A DNA stretch of 64,000 nt from Gammaproteobacteria bacterium (GCA_024709225.1 JANJXC010000027.1:1-64000); one strand, 5' to 3'. Numbered from the stretch's first letter, positions 45,083 through 54,564 are shown. Translations and numbers: made by a program. The notes: a model not told the origin generated them from the sequence alone.

Positions 45083-45099
45083 TTTAAGCGTGAATTAAG
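45083..45099 (+). promoter_or_regulatory. Tandem TTAAG direct repeat, PmrA/QseB-type response-regulator box
   Basis: TTTAAG-CGTGA-ATTAAG: two hexamers with 11-base period, the layout of OmpR-family regulator sites and near the PmrA/QseB consensus YTTAAG-N5-YTTAAG. It lies 60 bases before the cytochrome b561 gene, whose operon ends with an OmpR-family regulator and kinase, so autoregulation is plausible. Confidence 0.55.
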
Positions 45100-45158
45100 C
45101 CAGCGGTGGAATAGTAGCCTCACGCCCGCAGTACCGGGCCCTGCGAGGAGATACCGCC

Positions 45159-45743
45159 ATGCAAACGACATACGACGTAAAGGTGTGGGACCCGCTGGTG
45201 CGGGTATTCCACTGGAGCCTGGTGACCGCTTTCGCCGTCGCCTACATCACCGAGGATCACTTCCTTGGCCTGCATGCCCAGGCCGGCTACACCATCATCG
45301 GCCTGGTGCTGTTCCGTCTGGTGTGGGGTGTCATCGGCACGCGCCACGCCCGCTTCAGCGACTTCGTGCGCGGCCCCGGTGCGGTGCGCGATTACCTGAA
45401 GGGCCTGCTCCACAAACGCCCGGCCCATTATCTCGGCCACAACCCGGCCGGCGGCTGGATGGTGATTACGCTGCTGGTCGCCCTGCTGCTGACCACCCTG
45501 AGCGGCCTGCTCACCTACGGCATCGGCGAGAACGCCGCCGGCCCCTTCGCCGCCCTGGCCGGCAACCCCGAGGGGTTCATGAGCGAGGCAATGGAAGAGG
45601 TGCATGAGTTCCTGGCCCACTTCACCGTGCTGCTGGTATTCGTGCACGTCGCCGGCGTAATTGTCAGCAGCCGACTGCACCACGAAAACCTGGTGCGCGC
45701 CATGCTCACCGGCCGCAAGCCCCTGGTACCGAGCGAGGACTGA
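45159..45743 (+). CDS. Cytochrome b561-type membrane protein
   Basis: A 194-residue diheme cytochrome b with four membrane helices: the VFHWSLVTAFAVAYIT start (His near 17-18), GYTIIGLVLFRLVWGVIG near 45, MVITLLVALLLTTLSGLLTYG near 98 and the HEFLAHFTVLLVFVHVAGVI segment near 145 with paired His. It would oxidise quinol and reduce the periplasmic cytochromes encoded directly after it. GAGGAG precedes the ATG. First gene of a six-gene operon. Confidence 0.92.
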   Translation: MQTTYDVKVWDPLVRVFHWSLVTAFAVAYITEDHFLGLHAQAGYTIIGLVLFRLVWGVIGTRHARFSDFVRGPGAVRDYLKGLLHKRPAHYLGHNPAGGWMVITLLVALLLTTLSGLLTYGIGENAAGPFAALAGNPEGFMSEAMEEVHEFLAHFTVLLVFVHVAGVIVSSRLHHENLVRAMLTGRKPLVPSED

Positions 45744-45746
45744 ACC

Positions 45747-46124
45747 ATGAAGATACTGCCCATCGTGATATTGTTCCTCGTCGGCCTGTCCTCGGCCCAT
45801 GCCGGTGCCGTCGACGAGCTGCTGCAGGAATACCGTTCCCAGGGCGCCGGCCCGTTCAGCGCCGAGGCCGGTGCCGCACTGTGGACCCGCAGCGGCAGTG
45901 CCCAGACCTGTGCCGCCTGCCACGACAGCAACCTGCGCGCCAGTGGCAGGCATGCCAAGACCGGCAAGCCCATTGCGCCGATGGCCCCCTCGGTCAATGC
46001 CAAGCGCCTCACCGACCGGGCCGTCATCGAGAAGTGGTTCAAGCGCAATTGCGACAGCGCCTGGGGCCGCGCCTGCACGCCCCAGGAAAAGGGCGACTTT
46101 CTCAGCTACATTCGCAGCCAATAA
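45747..46124 (+). CDS. SHP-type (DUF1924) monoheme cytochrome c
   Basis: A 125-residue periplasmic protein with a signal (MKILPIVILFLVGLSSAHA) and CAACH (55-59) followed by KTGKPIAPMAPSVNAKRLTD and EKWFKRNC, the DUF1924/SHP pattern. SHP from Rhodobacter sphaeroides binds oxygen or nitric oxide at a high-spin heme with an Asn ligand; N in PSVN is a candidate here. Two extra Cys (NC..., AC) near the end fit the family disulfide. Its partner cytochromes b and DHC flank it. Confidence 0.88.
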   Translation: MKILPIVILFLVGLSSAHAGAVDELLQEYRSQGAGPFSAEAGAALWTRSGSAQTCAACHDSNLRASGRHAKTGKPIAPMAPSVNAKRLTDRAVIEKWFKRNCDSAWGRACTPQEKGDFLSYIRSQ

Positions 46125-46138
46125 CGGAGGGAGGCATC

Positions 46139-46672
46139 ATGCACATCAAACATTTCTGGCCGCTGCTAGCCGGTATCGGCCTGGTGGCCACCAGCCTGTC
46201 CGTCGTCGGTGACGACGATCGTCGCGGCACAGACGTCGCCCCGGTATCGCTGCCGCTGTACCAGCAGGAATGCGGCAGCTGCCACTTCGCCTATCCGCCC
46301 GGCCTGCTGCCGGCCCGCTCCTGGGCCCAGGTGATGGCCGGCCTCGGCGATCACTTCGGCGACAGTGCCGCACTGGATGCCCTGGACCAGCAGGCGATAC
46401 AGGAATACCTGCTTTATAATGCCGCCGACCGGGTCAAGGAGCGCCGCGCGGTGAAGATCGCCCGTTCGCTGCCTGCCGATGAGGCGCCGCTGCGCATCAG
46501 CGAGGTTCCCTATATCGTGCAGAAGCACCGCGAGATCCCGGCGCGCCTGATCAAGGACAACGCCAAGGTGGGCAGCCTGAGCAATTGCACAGCCTGCCAT
46601 ACCCGCGCCGACAGCGGCTCGTTCAGCGAGCGTGAAATCGACATTCCGGGGTACGGCGCATGGGACGACTGA
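46139..46672 (+). CDS. DHC-type diheme cytochrome c
   Basis: A 177-residue periplasmic cytochrome: signal (FWPLLAGIGLVATSLSVVG), CGSCH near 42 and CTACH near 147. Spacing and the block LPLYQQECGSCHFAYPPGLLPARSW fit the diheme DHC family that in Rhodobacter and Shewanella is encoded with SHP and a cytochrome b. It likely carries electrons from b561 to SHP. ATG 46139 follows GGAGGGAGG. The stop overlaps the next start by 13 bases. Confidence 0.88.
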   Translation: MHIKHFWPLLAGIGLVATSLSVVGDDDRRGTDVAPVSLPLYQQECGSCHFAYPPGLLPARSWAQVMAGLGDHFGDSAALDALDQQAIQEYLLYNAADRVKERRAVKIARSLPADEAPLRISEVPYIVQKHREIPARLIKDNAKVGSLSNCTACHTRADSGSFSEREIDIPGYGAWDD

Positions 46673-46965
46673 CGACTGTTACATTCCTCATGGTGGCGCT
46701 GCTGGCCGTGACCGGCGGCGCCAGTGCCGAGAGCGACCACGACCGCGCCCGCCGCCTGCGCGATGCCGGCGACATCCTGCCGCTGGAAACCATCATCGAG
46801 CGGGCCCGCAGCGAGCGTCCCGGGCGCATCCTGGAGCTGGAGCTGAAGGAAAAGAAGGAGCGCATTCTCTACGAGGTAGAGATGGTGGATGAACAGGGCC
46901 TGGTGTGGGAACTGTATTTCGATGCCCGCAGCGGCGAGCTGCTGAAGAGCAAACAGGACGACTGA
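46660..46965 (+). CDS. Small PepSY-domain periplasmic protein
   Basis: A 101-residue protein with a signal (TTVTFLMVALLAVTGGASA) and one PepSY domain (about 37-98): LPLETIIERARSERPGRILELELKEK, then YEVEMVDEQGLVWELYFDARSGELL. PepSY proteins at such sites often act with a two-component system, which follows directly. It overlaps the DHC gene by 13 bases. Its molecular role is not known. Confidence 0.88.
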   Translation: MGRLTTVTFLMVALLAVTGGASAESDHDRARRLRDAGDILPLETIIERARSERPGRILELELKEKKERILYEVEMVDEQGLVWELYFDARSGELLKSKQDD

Positions 46966-46966
46966 C

Positions 46967-47632
46967 TTGAGGCTGCTGTTGGTAGAGGATGATGCCGTCC
47001 TGAGCGCGCAACTGCGCAGCGACCTGGAGCGCGCCGGTTTCGCCGTCGATGTCGCGGCCAACGGCATCGACGGCGAGGCCCTGGGCGACACCGAACCCTA
47101 TGACGCGATCGTGCTCGACCTCGGCCTGCCGGGCCGTCCCGGCCTGGAGGTGCTGAGCCACTGGCGCCAGCGCGGCAACGCGGTGCCGGTGGTGATCCTC
47201 ACCGCACGCGATGCCTGGCACGAAAAGGTCGACGGTTTTCGCGCCGGCGCCGACGACTACCTCGGCAAACCGTTCCACACCGAAGAGCTCATCGCCCGTC
47301 TGCTGGCGGTGACGCGGCGCGCCAGCACCCAGACCGTCGGCACCCTGCAGGCCCCTGGCCTGACCCTCGACGAACAGCGCCAGACCGTTACCGATGCCGC
47401 CGGCAACGAACACCCCCTCACCGGCACCGAGTTCCGCCTGCTGCGCTATTTCATGCTGCATCCCGGCCAGCTGCTGTCCAAGTCGCGCCTCACCGAACAC
47501 GTGTACGATTACGACTCCGACAAGGACAGCAACGTCATCGAGGTCTATGTGAACCGCCTGCGCCAGAAACTGGGCAAGGACATCATCACCACCCACCGCG
47601 GCCAGGGCTACATGTTCGGGGAGCGGCACTGA
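46967..47632 (+). CDS. OmpR/PhoP-family response regulator
   Basis: A 221-residue regulator. The receiver domain has acidic VEDD (7-9), the phospho-acceptor D51 (IVLDLGLPG), the Thr in ILTARD and the Lys in LGKPFH. The C-terminal winged helix has LTGTEFRLLRYFMLHPG and VIEVYVNRLRQKLG. The start is TTG 46967, one base after the PepSY stop, chosen because MRLLLVEDD is the family start. It resembles PmrA/QseB-type regulators, which recognise TTAAG tandem sites like the one before this operon. Confidence 0.93.
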   Translation: MRLLLVEDDAVLSAQLRSDLERAGFAVDVAANGIDGEALGDTEPYDAIVLDLGLPGRPGLEVLSHWRQRGNAVPVVILTARDAWHEKVDGFRAGADDYLGKPFHTEELIARLLAVTRRASTQTVGTLQAPGLTLDEQRQTVTDAAGNEHPLTGTEFRLLRYFMLHPGQLLSKSRLTEHVYDYDSDKDSNVIEVYVNRLRQKLGKDIITTHRGQGYMFGERH

Positions 47633-48957
47633 TGGCCTCGCTGCAGGGCCGCCTCAGCATCGGCCTGCTCATCACCCTGCTGGCGGTGTTCCTGCTGCAG
47701 GGCGCGGTGTCCAGTCTGGCCCTGCGCGACATGACCCAGGACTACATCGCCTCACGCCTGTTCCACGACAGCGAGAGCATCCTCGCCGCCATCCAGCCGC
47801 AGCCCGACGGCACACTCGGCATCGACACCACCCGTATCGACGGCATCTACCAGCGCCCCTACTCCGGCCACTACTACCGCATCGAAAGCGGGCAGCAGGT
47901 GCTGCGCTCACGCTCGCTGTGGGACCAGGACCTGCCGGTGCCGGTCCTCGCCAGCGGCGCAGAGCAGCGCCTGCAGCGGCACGGCCCGCAGCAGCAGCCG
48001 CTGCTGGTGGTGGTGCATGGCTACAGCAAGGATGGCCGCGACATCACCATCGCGGTGGCCGAGGACCTCGGCCTGATCCGCGCCAGCGTGCACCACTTCC
48101 AGTGGCTGTTCGTCCTGGTATCCCTGGGCGCGCTGGTTTCGCTGTTTCTGCTGCAGCGCTGGCTGGTGCGGCGCAGCCTGCGACCGCTGGTGCAGGTACG
48201 CGCCGACATCGACCGTCTGGAACGCGGCGACATCGCCAGCCTGCCGGAGCAGGTGCCGGCGGAATTGCAGCCGCTGACCCGCGAAGTCAACCGCCTGCTC
48301 GTCGCCTTCGCCGAGCGCCTGCAGCGTTCGCGCAATGCCCTCGGCAATCTGGCCCATGCCCTGAAGACCCCGCTCAGCCTGCTCGGCCAGGTAAGTGAAG
48401 ACCCGATGCTTGCCGCCAACCCTCCGCTGCGCGAACGGCTCACCACGCCGCTCACCGCCATGCGCCAGCTCATCGATCGCGAGCTGAAGCGGGCGCGCCT
48501 GGCCGGCGGCAATGTGCCGGGACGCCGCTTCGTGCCGGAACAGGAGCTGCCGCCGCTGCTCGACGTGCTGCGCCGCATCCATACGGAAAAGGACCTGGCA
48601 TTCGACTGCCGACTCGCCGCCGGGCTGGCGGTGAATGCGGATCGGGAAGACATGCTGGAACTGCTCGGCAACCTGCTGGACAACGCCTGCAAGTGGAGTC
48701 GCGGCAAAATCCGCATCACCACCGCGGAGCGTGATGGTTTCTGCCTGTGTGTCGAGGACGACGGCCCCGGCTGCTCGGATGCGCAACTGGCGTCACTCAC
48801 CGCCCGCGGCGTGCGCATCGACGAATCCACCGCCGGCCACGGCCTCGGCCTGGCCATTGCCAGCGACATCGTCACCGGCTACGGCGGCACCCTCCGCTTC
48901 GGCCGCTCGGAATCCCTCGGCGGCTTCCGTGTCGAGGTCACCCTGCCGCCGCTCTGA
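47632..48957 (+). CDS. Sensor histidine kinase
   Basis: A 441-residue kinase: membrane helix about 9-30, a periplasmic sensor of some 125 residues, a second helix about 157-176, HAMP region, H242 in NLAHALKTPLSLLGQ, then the ATPase domain with NLLDNACKW (N box), VEDDGPGCS (G1) and GHGLGLAIASDIV (G2). It overlaps the regulator stop by one base (TGATG). The periplasmic domain lacks a known ligand motif, so the signal is open; the PepSY and cytochromes of the operon suggest a redox or metal cue. Confidence 0.93.
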   Translation: MASLQGRLSIGLLITLLAVFLLQGAVSSLALRDMTQDYIASRLFHDSESILAAIQPQPDGTLGIDTTRIDGIYQRPYSGHYYRIESGQQVLRSRSLWDQDLPVPVLASGAEQRLQRHGPQQQPLLVVVHGYSKDGRDITIAVAEDLGLIRASVHHFQWLFVLVSLGALVSLFLLQRWLVRRSLRPLVQVRADIDRLERGDIASLPEQVPAELQPLTREVNRLLVAFAERLQRSRNALGNLAHALKTPLSLLGQVSEDPMLAANPPLRERLTTPLTAMRQLIDRELKRARLAGGNVPGRRFVPEQELPPLLDVLRRIHTEKDLAFDCRLAAGLAVNADREDMLELLGNLLDNACKWSRGKIRITTAERDGFCLCVEDDGPGCSDAQLASLTARGVRIDESTAGHGLGLAIASDIVTGYGGTLRFGRSESLGGFRVEVTLPPL

Positions 48958-48991
48958 GCGGCGGCTATGACTCACGGGCCGAACGGGGGTG

Positions 48992-49414
48992 TTACTTGCC
49001 CAGCACGGTCAGCAGATCGCGCTTGTGTTCCTCCTCCTGGATCAGGATATCCTCCAGCACGCGGCGCAGGCCGTACTCCTGCAAGGCCTCCGCCTGGGCG
49101 ATGCGCTCCTTGTAGCGCTGGATGGCATTCTCCTCGCCCGACAGGTCCTGTTTCAGCATTTCCTTGCTGCTGTCCGCTATCTCGCGCTTCTCCACATCCA
49201 CCGTCGGCACGCCGCCGAGAAATCCGATCTGGTCCGACAGCATGACGGCATGGGCCATCTCCTCCTGCGCGTGAATCAGCAGTTCCTTCTGGATGGACTC
49301 ATATTCCGGCCCGGTGATCACCGCCGCGTGCTGCACATACTGGATGGCCGCCGCGTACTCCCACTCCAGGTCCTTGTTCAGTTCCTCGATCAGTTTCTTC
49401 TTGGTGATTTTCAT
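48992..49414 (-). CDS. Ferritin-like (bacterioferritin-type) protein
   Basis: A 140-residue four-helix protein with diiron-type ligands: E in LEWEYAAAIQYVQH (near 17-20), EEMAH near 51, and E plus EEEH near 125-129 (DILIQEEEHKRDLL). The pattern is that of small ferritin-like or bacterioferritin-type proteins. It reads toward the kinase gene, convergent with that operon. It could store iron or detoxify peroxide. Substrate not settled from sequence. Confidence 0.82.
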   Translation of the reverse strand: MKITKKKLIEELNKDLEWEYAAAIQYVQHAAVITGPEYESIQKELLIHAQEEMAHAVMLSDQIGFLGGVPTVDVEKREIADSSKEMLKQDLSGEENAIQRYKERIAQAEALQEYGLRRVLEDILIQEEEHKRDLLTVLGK

Positions 49415-49549
49415 GGTCGACCTCGCCTTGCAAGCCGTGGTTGAGGGTGAATGGCGCCCGTCGGGCTACCTCTTGTCATGAGTCTAGCCCGAGTTTGATT
49501 CTGCACACCGCCTGGGGTAACGTAGCCGCCCAACACCGGAGTACGATAC

Positions 49550-49798
49550 GTGGCCAAAAAGAGCACACCAAGCAGCGACACCTTTGATTTCGAACAGGCG
49601 CTGGCCGAGCTGGAGCAGCTGGTCGAGCGCATGGAACAGGGTGAGCTGTCGCTGGAACAGTCCCTCAAGGATTTCGAGCGCGGCATCGCGCTCACCCGAG
49701 CCTGCCAGGGCGCGCTGAAAGAGGCGGAGCAGAAGGTACAGATCCTCACCAGCCAGAGCGGCAAGGAGGAGCTGGAGCCCTTCGAGGGAGACGAGTAG
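49550..49798 (+). CDS. xseB: Exodeoxyribonuclease VII small subunit
   Basis: An 82-residue helical protein, [35 protein letters not shown] being the family signature. It partners XseA (not in the window). The start is GTG 49550. It lies 5 bases before ispA, the conserved xseB-ispA-dxs order. Confidence 0.95.
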   Translation: MAKKSTPSSDTFDFEQALAELEQLVERMEQGELSLEQSLKDFERGIALTRACQGALKEAEQKVQILTSQSGKEELEPFEGDE

Positions 49799-49803
49799 CT
49801 CCG

Positions 49804-50694
49804 ATGGATCTGCAACAACTGCTGCGGGCCCACGCCGCCCGTGCCGAGGCCGCGCTGCAACAGCGCCTGCCGCCCGCCGACGAACTCCCCGCCCGCCTGC
49901 ACGCCGCCATGCGCTATTCCGCGCTGGACGGCGGCAAGCGCGTGCGCCCGGTACTGGTCTACACCACCGGCGAGGTACTCGGCGTTCCCCTGGAACAACT
50001 GGACGGCCCGGCCTGCGCGGTGGAGCTGATCCACGCCTACTCCCTGGTGCACGACGACCTGCCGGCCATGGACGACGACGACCTGCGCCGCGGCAAGCCC
50101 ACCTGCCACAAGGCCTTCGACGAGGCCAGCGCCATCCTCGCCGGCGACGCCCTGCAGGCCCTGGCCTTCCAGGTGCTCGCGGAGGACCCGGCGATGGTGC
50201 CCGACCCGCTGCTGCGTTTGGCCATGGTGCGGGAACTGGCCACCGCCGCCGGCTCGCGTGGCATGGCCGGCGGCCAGACCATCGACATGGCCGCCACCGG
50301 CAAGGGCCTGTCCCTGTCCGAACTGCAGCGGATGCACAGCCTGAAGACCGGCGCCCTGATCCGCGCCGCCGTGCGCCTCGGCGCCCTGAGCCGTCCCGGT
50401 CTCGACCCGGCGCTGTTCCAGGCCCTGGACGACTACGCCGCCGCCATCGGCCTCGCCTTCCAGATCCGCGACGACATCCTCGACGTCGAGAGCAGCACCG
50501 AACAGCTGGGCAAGCGTCAGGGGGCCGACCAGGCCCTGGCCAAGAGCACCTACGTCGCCCTGCTCGGCCTCGACGGCGCCAGGGCCAAGGCGCACGAGGT
50601 CCACGCCGCCGCCCGCGCCGCCCTCGCCCCCCTGGGTAAGGCGGCCGCGCCGCTGGCGGCCATTGCCGACTTCATTGTCGAACGCGTCAGTTGA
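49804..50694 (+). CDS. ispA: Farnesyl diphosphate synthase
   Basis: A 296-residue prenyltransferase making farnesyl diphosphate for quinones and undecaprenyl carrier. Both Asp-rich motifs are present: DDLPAMDDDDLRRG near residue 83 and DDILDVE near 224, plus the GGKRVRP start motif near 43. It follows xseB closely and precedes dxs by 55 bases. Confidence 0.96.
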   Translation: MDLQQLLRAHAARAEAALQQRLPPADELPARLHAAMRYSALDGGKRVRPVLVYTTGEVLGVPLEQLDGPACAVELIHAYSLVHDDLPAMDDDDLRRGKPTCHKAFDEASAILAGDALQALAFQVLAEDPAMVPDPLLRLAMVRELATAAGSRGMAGGQTIDMAATGKGLSLSELQRMHSLKTGALIRAAVRLGALSRPGLDPALFQALDDYAAAIGLAFQIRDDILDVESSTEQLGKRQGADQALAKSTYVALLGLDGARAKAHEVHAAARAALAPLGKAAAPLAAIADFIVERVS

Positions 50695-50749
50695 CCCGCC
50701 GCGCCCGGCGCTCCATCATTAGCGGCTTTCCCGCCGCCCCAGGACCGTA

Positions 50750-52651
50750 ATGCCCAGCTCGCGCGCCTATCCGCTGCTTGAACAGGTCGACACGCCTGAA
50801 CAGCTACGCCAGCTCGATATCTCCCAGCTCAAGCAGCTGGCCGATGAGCTGCGTGACTATATGGTGCGTTCGGTCAGCCATACCGGCGGCCATCTCTCCG
50901 CCGGCCTCGGCACGGTGGAGCTGACCATCGCCCTGCACTACGTCTACGACACCCCCAACGACCGGCTGGTGTGGGACGTGGGCCACCAGAGCTATCCACA
51001 CAAGCTGCTCACCGGCCGCCGCCAGCGCTTCCACACCCTGCGCCAGAAGAACGGCCTGTCCGGCTTCCCGCGCCGCGAGGAAAGTCCCTACGACACCTTC
51101 GGCGTCGGTCACTCCAGCACCTCCATCAGCGCCGCCCTCGGCATGGCCCTGGCCGCCCGTCGCGAGGCGGCCAACCGCAAGGTGGTGGCGGTCATCGGCG
51201 ATGGCGCCATGACCGCCGGCATGGCCTTCGAGGCGCTGAACCACGCCGGCGACCTGGATGCCGACCTGCTGGTGGTGCTGAACGACAACGACATGTCCAT
51301 CTCGCCCAACGTCGGCGGGCTGTCCAACTACCTGGGCCGCATCCTCTCTGGCAAGCTCTACTCGACCATGCGCGAGGGCTCCAAGAAGGTGCTCAAGACC
51401 ATGCCCTCGCCGGTATGGGAGCTGGCGCGGCGCATGGAGGAACACGCCAAGGGCATGATGGTGCCCGGCACCCTGTTCGAGGAGCTGGGCTTCAACTATG
51501 CCGGCCCCATCGACGGCCACGACATCGACCAGCTGATCAAGGCGCTGAAGAACCTGCGCGCCCTGTCCGGCCCGCAGTTCCTGCACATCGTCACCCGCAA
51601 GGGCAAGGGTTTCGCCCCGGCGGAAGAGAACCCCTGCACCTACCACGGCGTCACCGCCTTCGACCCGGCCACCGGGACCATGCGCGCCGCCAAGCGCAGC
51701 GGCCCCAGCTACACCGAGGTATTCGGCCAGTGGCTGTGCGACATGGCCGCCCACGACGAGCGCCTGATCGGCATCACCCCGGCGATGCGCGAAGGCTCCG
51801 GCATGGTGGAATTCTCGCTGCAGTTCCCCGATCGCTATTTCGATGTCGGCATTGCCGAACAGCATGCCGTCACCCTGGCCGGCGGCCTCGCCTGCGAGGG
51901 CCTGAAGCCGGTAGTAGCCATTTACTCCACCTTCCTGCAGCGCGCCTACGACCAGCTCATCCACGACGTCGCCCTGCAGAACCTGCCGGTACTGTTCGCC
52001 ATCGACCGCGGCGGCCTGGTCGGCCCGGACGGCGCCACCCATGCCGGCAGCTTCGACCTCAGCTTCCTGCGCTGCATCCCCAATCTGCTGCTGATGGCAC
52101 CGGGCGATGAAAGCGAATGCCGCCAGATGCTCAGCACCGGCTTCCGCCACAGCGGTCCGGCGGCGGTACGCTATCCGCGCGGTGGCGGCCTCGGCGTGGC
52201 GGTAGACCCGGCGCTCGCCACCCTGCCCATCGGCAAGGGCGAGTTGCGCCGCCAGGGCCAGGATGTCGCCCTGCTCGCCTTTGGGGCCCCGCTGGGTGCC
52301 GCCCTGGCGGCGGCAGAACAGCTCAACGCCACCGTGGCCAACATGCGCTTCATCCGGCCGCTGGACGCCGAGCTGGTGCTGGAACTGGCCGCGAAGCACA
52401 GACTGCTGGTGACGGTGGAAGACAATGCCGTGCTGGGCGGCGCCGGCAGCGCGGTCAACGAATGCCTGGCGGCGCACGGCATCCGGGTGGAGGTGCTGAA
52501 TCTGGGCCTGCCCGATCGCTTCCTGGAGCAGGCCAGCCGCGACGAACTGCTGGCGGAGTGCGGGCTGGATGCCGATGGTATACTGCGGACCATTCAGACG
52601 CGCCTGCAGGGAACACTTGCCATCCCCCCCGCCGCTGATGTAAATTCTTAG
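50750..52651 (+). CDS. dxs: 1-Deoxy-D-xylulose-5-phosphate synthase
   Basis: A 633-residue thiamine-diphosphate enzyme, first step of the MEP isoprenoid pathway. Blocks seen: [19 protein letters not shown] near 47, [16 protein letters not shown], the ThDP motif [15 protein letters not shown] near 150, and [17 protein letters not shown] near 365. All active-site regions look intact. Confidence 0.97.
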   Translation: MPSSRAYPLLEQVDTPEQLRQLDISQLKQLADELRDYMVRSVSHTGGHLSAGLGTVELTIALHYVYDTPNDRLVWDVGHQSYPHKLLTGRRQRFHTLRQKNGLSGFPRREESPYDTFGVGHSSTSISAALGMALAARREAANRKVVAVIGDGAMTAGMAFEALNHAGDLDADLLVVLNDNDMSISPNVGGLSNYLGRILSGKLYSTMREGSKKVLKTMPSPVWELARRMEEHAKGMMVPGTLFEELGFNYAGPIDGHDIDQLIKALKNLRALSGPQFLHIVTRKGKGFAPAEENPCTYHGVTAFDPATGTMRAAKRSGPSYTEVFGQWLCDMAAHDERLIGITPAMREGSGMVEFSLQFPDRYFDVGIAEQHAVTLAGGLACEGLKPVVAIYSTFLQRAYDQLIHDVALQNLPVLFAIDRGGLVGPDGATHAGSFDLSFLRCIPNLLLMAPGDESECRQMLSTGFRHSGPAAVRYPRGGGLGVAVDPALATLPIGKGELRRQGQDVALLAFGAPLGAALAAAEQLNATVANMRFIRPLDAELVLELAAKHRLLVTVEDNAVLGGAGSAVNECLAAHGIRVEVLNLGLPDRFLEQASRDELLAECGLDADGILRTIQTRLQGTLAIPPAADVNS

Positions 52652-52673
52652 CGAATCGCTCAACTATTAAATC

Positions 52674-53057
52674 ATGACAGCCAGATTTGACCTCAAGGTC
52701 GTTACCGACTTTGCCTCCGCTCATTCCCTGCGAAATTACCCCGGGGACTGCAACCGGCTGCACGGTCATAACTGGAAGGTGGAAGTGGAAGTGCAGGCGG
52801 CCAGCCTGGATGAGCTCGGCATGGTGCTGGATTTCAAGACGATCCGTCAGGCCGCCCGCAAGGTAGGCGACGAACTGGACCATCGTTATCTGAACGACAT
52901 CCCGCCCTTCGACCGCCTCAATCCCACGGCCGAGAACATCGCCGCGCACTTCTTCCGCCGCCTGTCCGAAGAGCTCAACGACACTCGCGCCAAGGTCAGC
53001 GCCGTCACCCTGTGGGAGACCGAACGTGCCTGTGTCCGCTACACAGAGGAAGCCTGA
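52674..53057 (+). CDS. queD: 6-carboxytetrahydropterin synthase (QueD)
   Basis: A 127-residue enzyme of queuosine synthesis. Zinc His residues are in FASAHSL and HGHNW; the catalytic Cys in GDCNRLHGH is present, as are the DELDHRYLND segment near 63 and TAENIAAHFF. The C-terminal Glu in ETERACV fits substrate binding. FolE2 directly downstream makes the dihydroneopterin triphosphate it uses, so the pair forms a short pathway. Confidence 0.92.
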   Translation: MTARFDLKVVTDFASAHSLRNYPGDCNRLHGHNWKVEVEVQAASLDELGMVLDFKTIRQAARKVGDELDHRYLNDIPPFDRLNPTAENIAAHFFRRLSEELNDTRAKVSAVTLWETERACVRYTEEA

Positions 53058-53060
53058 AGC

Positions 53061-53861
53061 ATGACCCATGCCTGCGAGACCATCGCCGACGTCCAGAGCA
53101 GCGAGGATACACGCCGTATCCCCATCAACAAGGTGGGTATCAAGGATATCCGCCATCCGATGCGGATCCAGGAGCGCAACGGTGGCGAACAGCACACCGT
53201 CGCCAACTTCAACATGTACGTGAACCTGCCGCACAACTTCAAGGGCACGCACATGTCACGCTTCGTGGAGATCCTGAACCGCCACGAACGCGAGATCTCG
53301 GTCAAGACCTTCAAGGAAATGCTCAAGGAAATGGTGCAGATCCTCGAGGCCGAGGCCGGCCACATCGAAATGTCCTTCCCCTACTTCGTCAACAAGGCGG
53401 CCCCGGTGTCCGGTGTGCAGAGCCTGATGGACTACGAGGTCACCTTCATCGGCGAGATCAGCAACGGTGAGCCGGTGCTGACGCTCAAGGTGGTGGTGCC
53501 GGTCACCAGCCTGTGCCCCTGCTCGAAGAAGATCTCCGAGCGCGGCGCCCACAACCAGCGCTCCCACGTCACCGTAGCAGCGCGCCTGCGCGGCTTCATG
53601 TGGATCGAGGACATCATCGACCTGGTGGAAAAGCAGGCCTCCTGCGAACTGTACGGCCTGCTCAAGCGGCCGGACGAAAAGTTCGTCACCGAACGCGCCT
53701 ACGACAACCCCAAATTCGTGGAAGACATGGTGCGTGATGTGGCGGTGCAGCTGAACCGGGACGAACGCATCGAGGCCTACGTGGTGGAATCGGAGAACTT
53801 CGAGTCCATCCACAACCACTCGGCCTATGCACTGATCGAAAAAGACAAAACCAAGAAGTAG
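53061..53861 (+). CDS. folE2: GTP cyclohydrolase I type 2 (FolE2)
   Basis: A 266-residue alternative GTP cyclohydrolase that does not depend strictly on zinc. Family blocks: [14 protein letters not shown] near 24, FVEILNR near 73, [22 protein letters not shown] near 150 with the active Cys, and [17 protein letters not shown] near 240. It starts 3 bases after queD. The stop TAG lies inside the first bases of the REP-like repeat that follows. Confidence 0.95.
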   Translation: MTHACETIADVQSSEDTRRIPINKVGIKDIRHPMRIQERNGGEQHTVANFNMYVNLPHNFKGTHMSRFVEILNRHEREISVKTFKEMLKEMVQILEAEAGHIEMSFPYFVNKAAPVSGVQSLMDYEVTFIGEISNGEPVLTLKVVVPVTSLCPCSKKISERGAHNQRSHVTVAARLRGFMWIEDIIDLVEKQASCELYGLLKRPDEKFVTERAYDNPKFVEDMVRDVAVQLNRDERIEAYVVESENFESIHNHSAYALIEKDKTKK

Positions 53862-53924
53862 GAGCGAATCGTATTCGCGATGGGGCCTATGGAGCAGCCA
53901 TCGCGGACACGGGTCCGCTCCTAC
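53858..53924. repeat. REP-like 67-bp imperfect palindrome
   Basis: The ends GTAGGAGCG and CGCTCCTAC pair, as do CGCGATGG and CCATCGCG inside, forming a long hairpin between convergent folE2 and the protease gene. It belongs to the GTAGGAGC family also found at 57278-57352 and, in part, at 56745-56765. Confidence 0.8.
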
Positions 53925-53925
53925 A

Positions 53926-54564
53926 TCAGTATTTTTCCCGCAGCACCATCACCTCGCTGTCGCGCTGCATATCCAGCCGACCGAGAAAAGACATGCCCAG
54001 CAACACATCGGAGGGCTGCGTCCCCTCCAGCACCACGGCTGTGACCTGGCGCAGGGTGATGTCACCGAACTGCACGCGGTCGAGCGTGACGCGATACACC
54101 GGCACCACATCGGAGGCGGTACTTACCATGCCGCGCTCCCCCACCACCCGATAATCGATGCCGAGACGGCGCGCCTGTGCGGCGTTCATGGCAATGTGGG
54201 TCGCGCCGGTGTCCACCAGAAAATCCACCGTCAGGCCGTTGATACTGCCCGCCATGCGGTACATGCCAGCGCGGTCGGGCCAGACATGTACCTCAGCCCG
54301 CGGCAGTGCCTTGTAGCTGCCGCTGATCCTGTCACCGAGCACCATACGCTGTTCCTTGCCACCGATCTCCAGCAGGGCGCTCTCGCTGTCTGCTGCCAGC
54401 AGCTTCACGCCCTCGGGGCTGCGCTCACCCACCTTCAGCATGCGCTGCGCGCCGTCGATCTCCAGCACCGCCCGTCCGCTGAACAGTCCGACCACCGACA
54501 CCTTCGGCGCTGCCACCACCGGCAGCGTCAGAAACAATGCGAGCATCATCCATCGATATCTCAT
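53926..54564 (-). CDS. Retropepsin-like aspartic protease, clan AA
   Basis: A 212-residue exported protein: a short signal (MMLALFLTLPVVAA), an N-terminal SH3-like part, then a single-lobe aspartic protease domain from about 100 with catalytic VDTGATHIAM and the family end VLLGMSFLGRLDM. Such proteins form dimers to complete the active site. The substrate is unknown. It stands alone between folE2 and pgpA. Confidence 0.85.
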   Translation of the reverse strand: MRYRWMMLALFLTLPVVAAPKVSVVGLFSGRAVLEIDGAQRMLKVGERSPEGVKLLAADSESALLEIGGKEQRMVLGDRISGSYKALPRAEVHVWPDRAGMYRMAGSINGLTVDFLVDTGATHIAMNAAQARRLGIDYRVVGERGMVSTASDVVPVYRVTLDRVQFGDITLRQVTAVVLEGTQPSDVLLGMSFLGRLDMQRDSEVMVLREKY

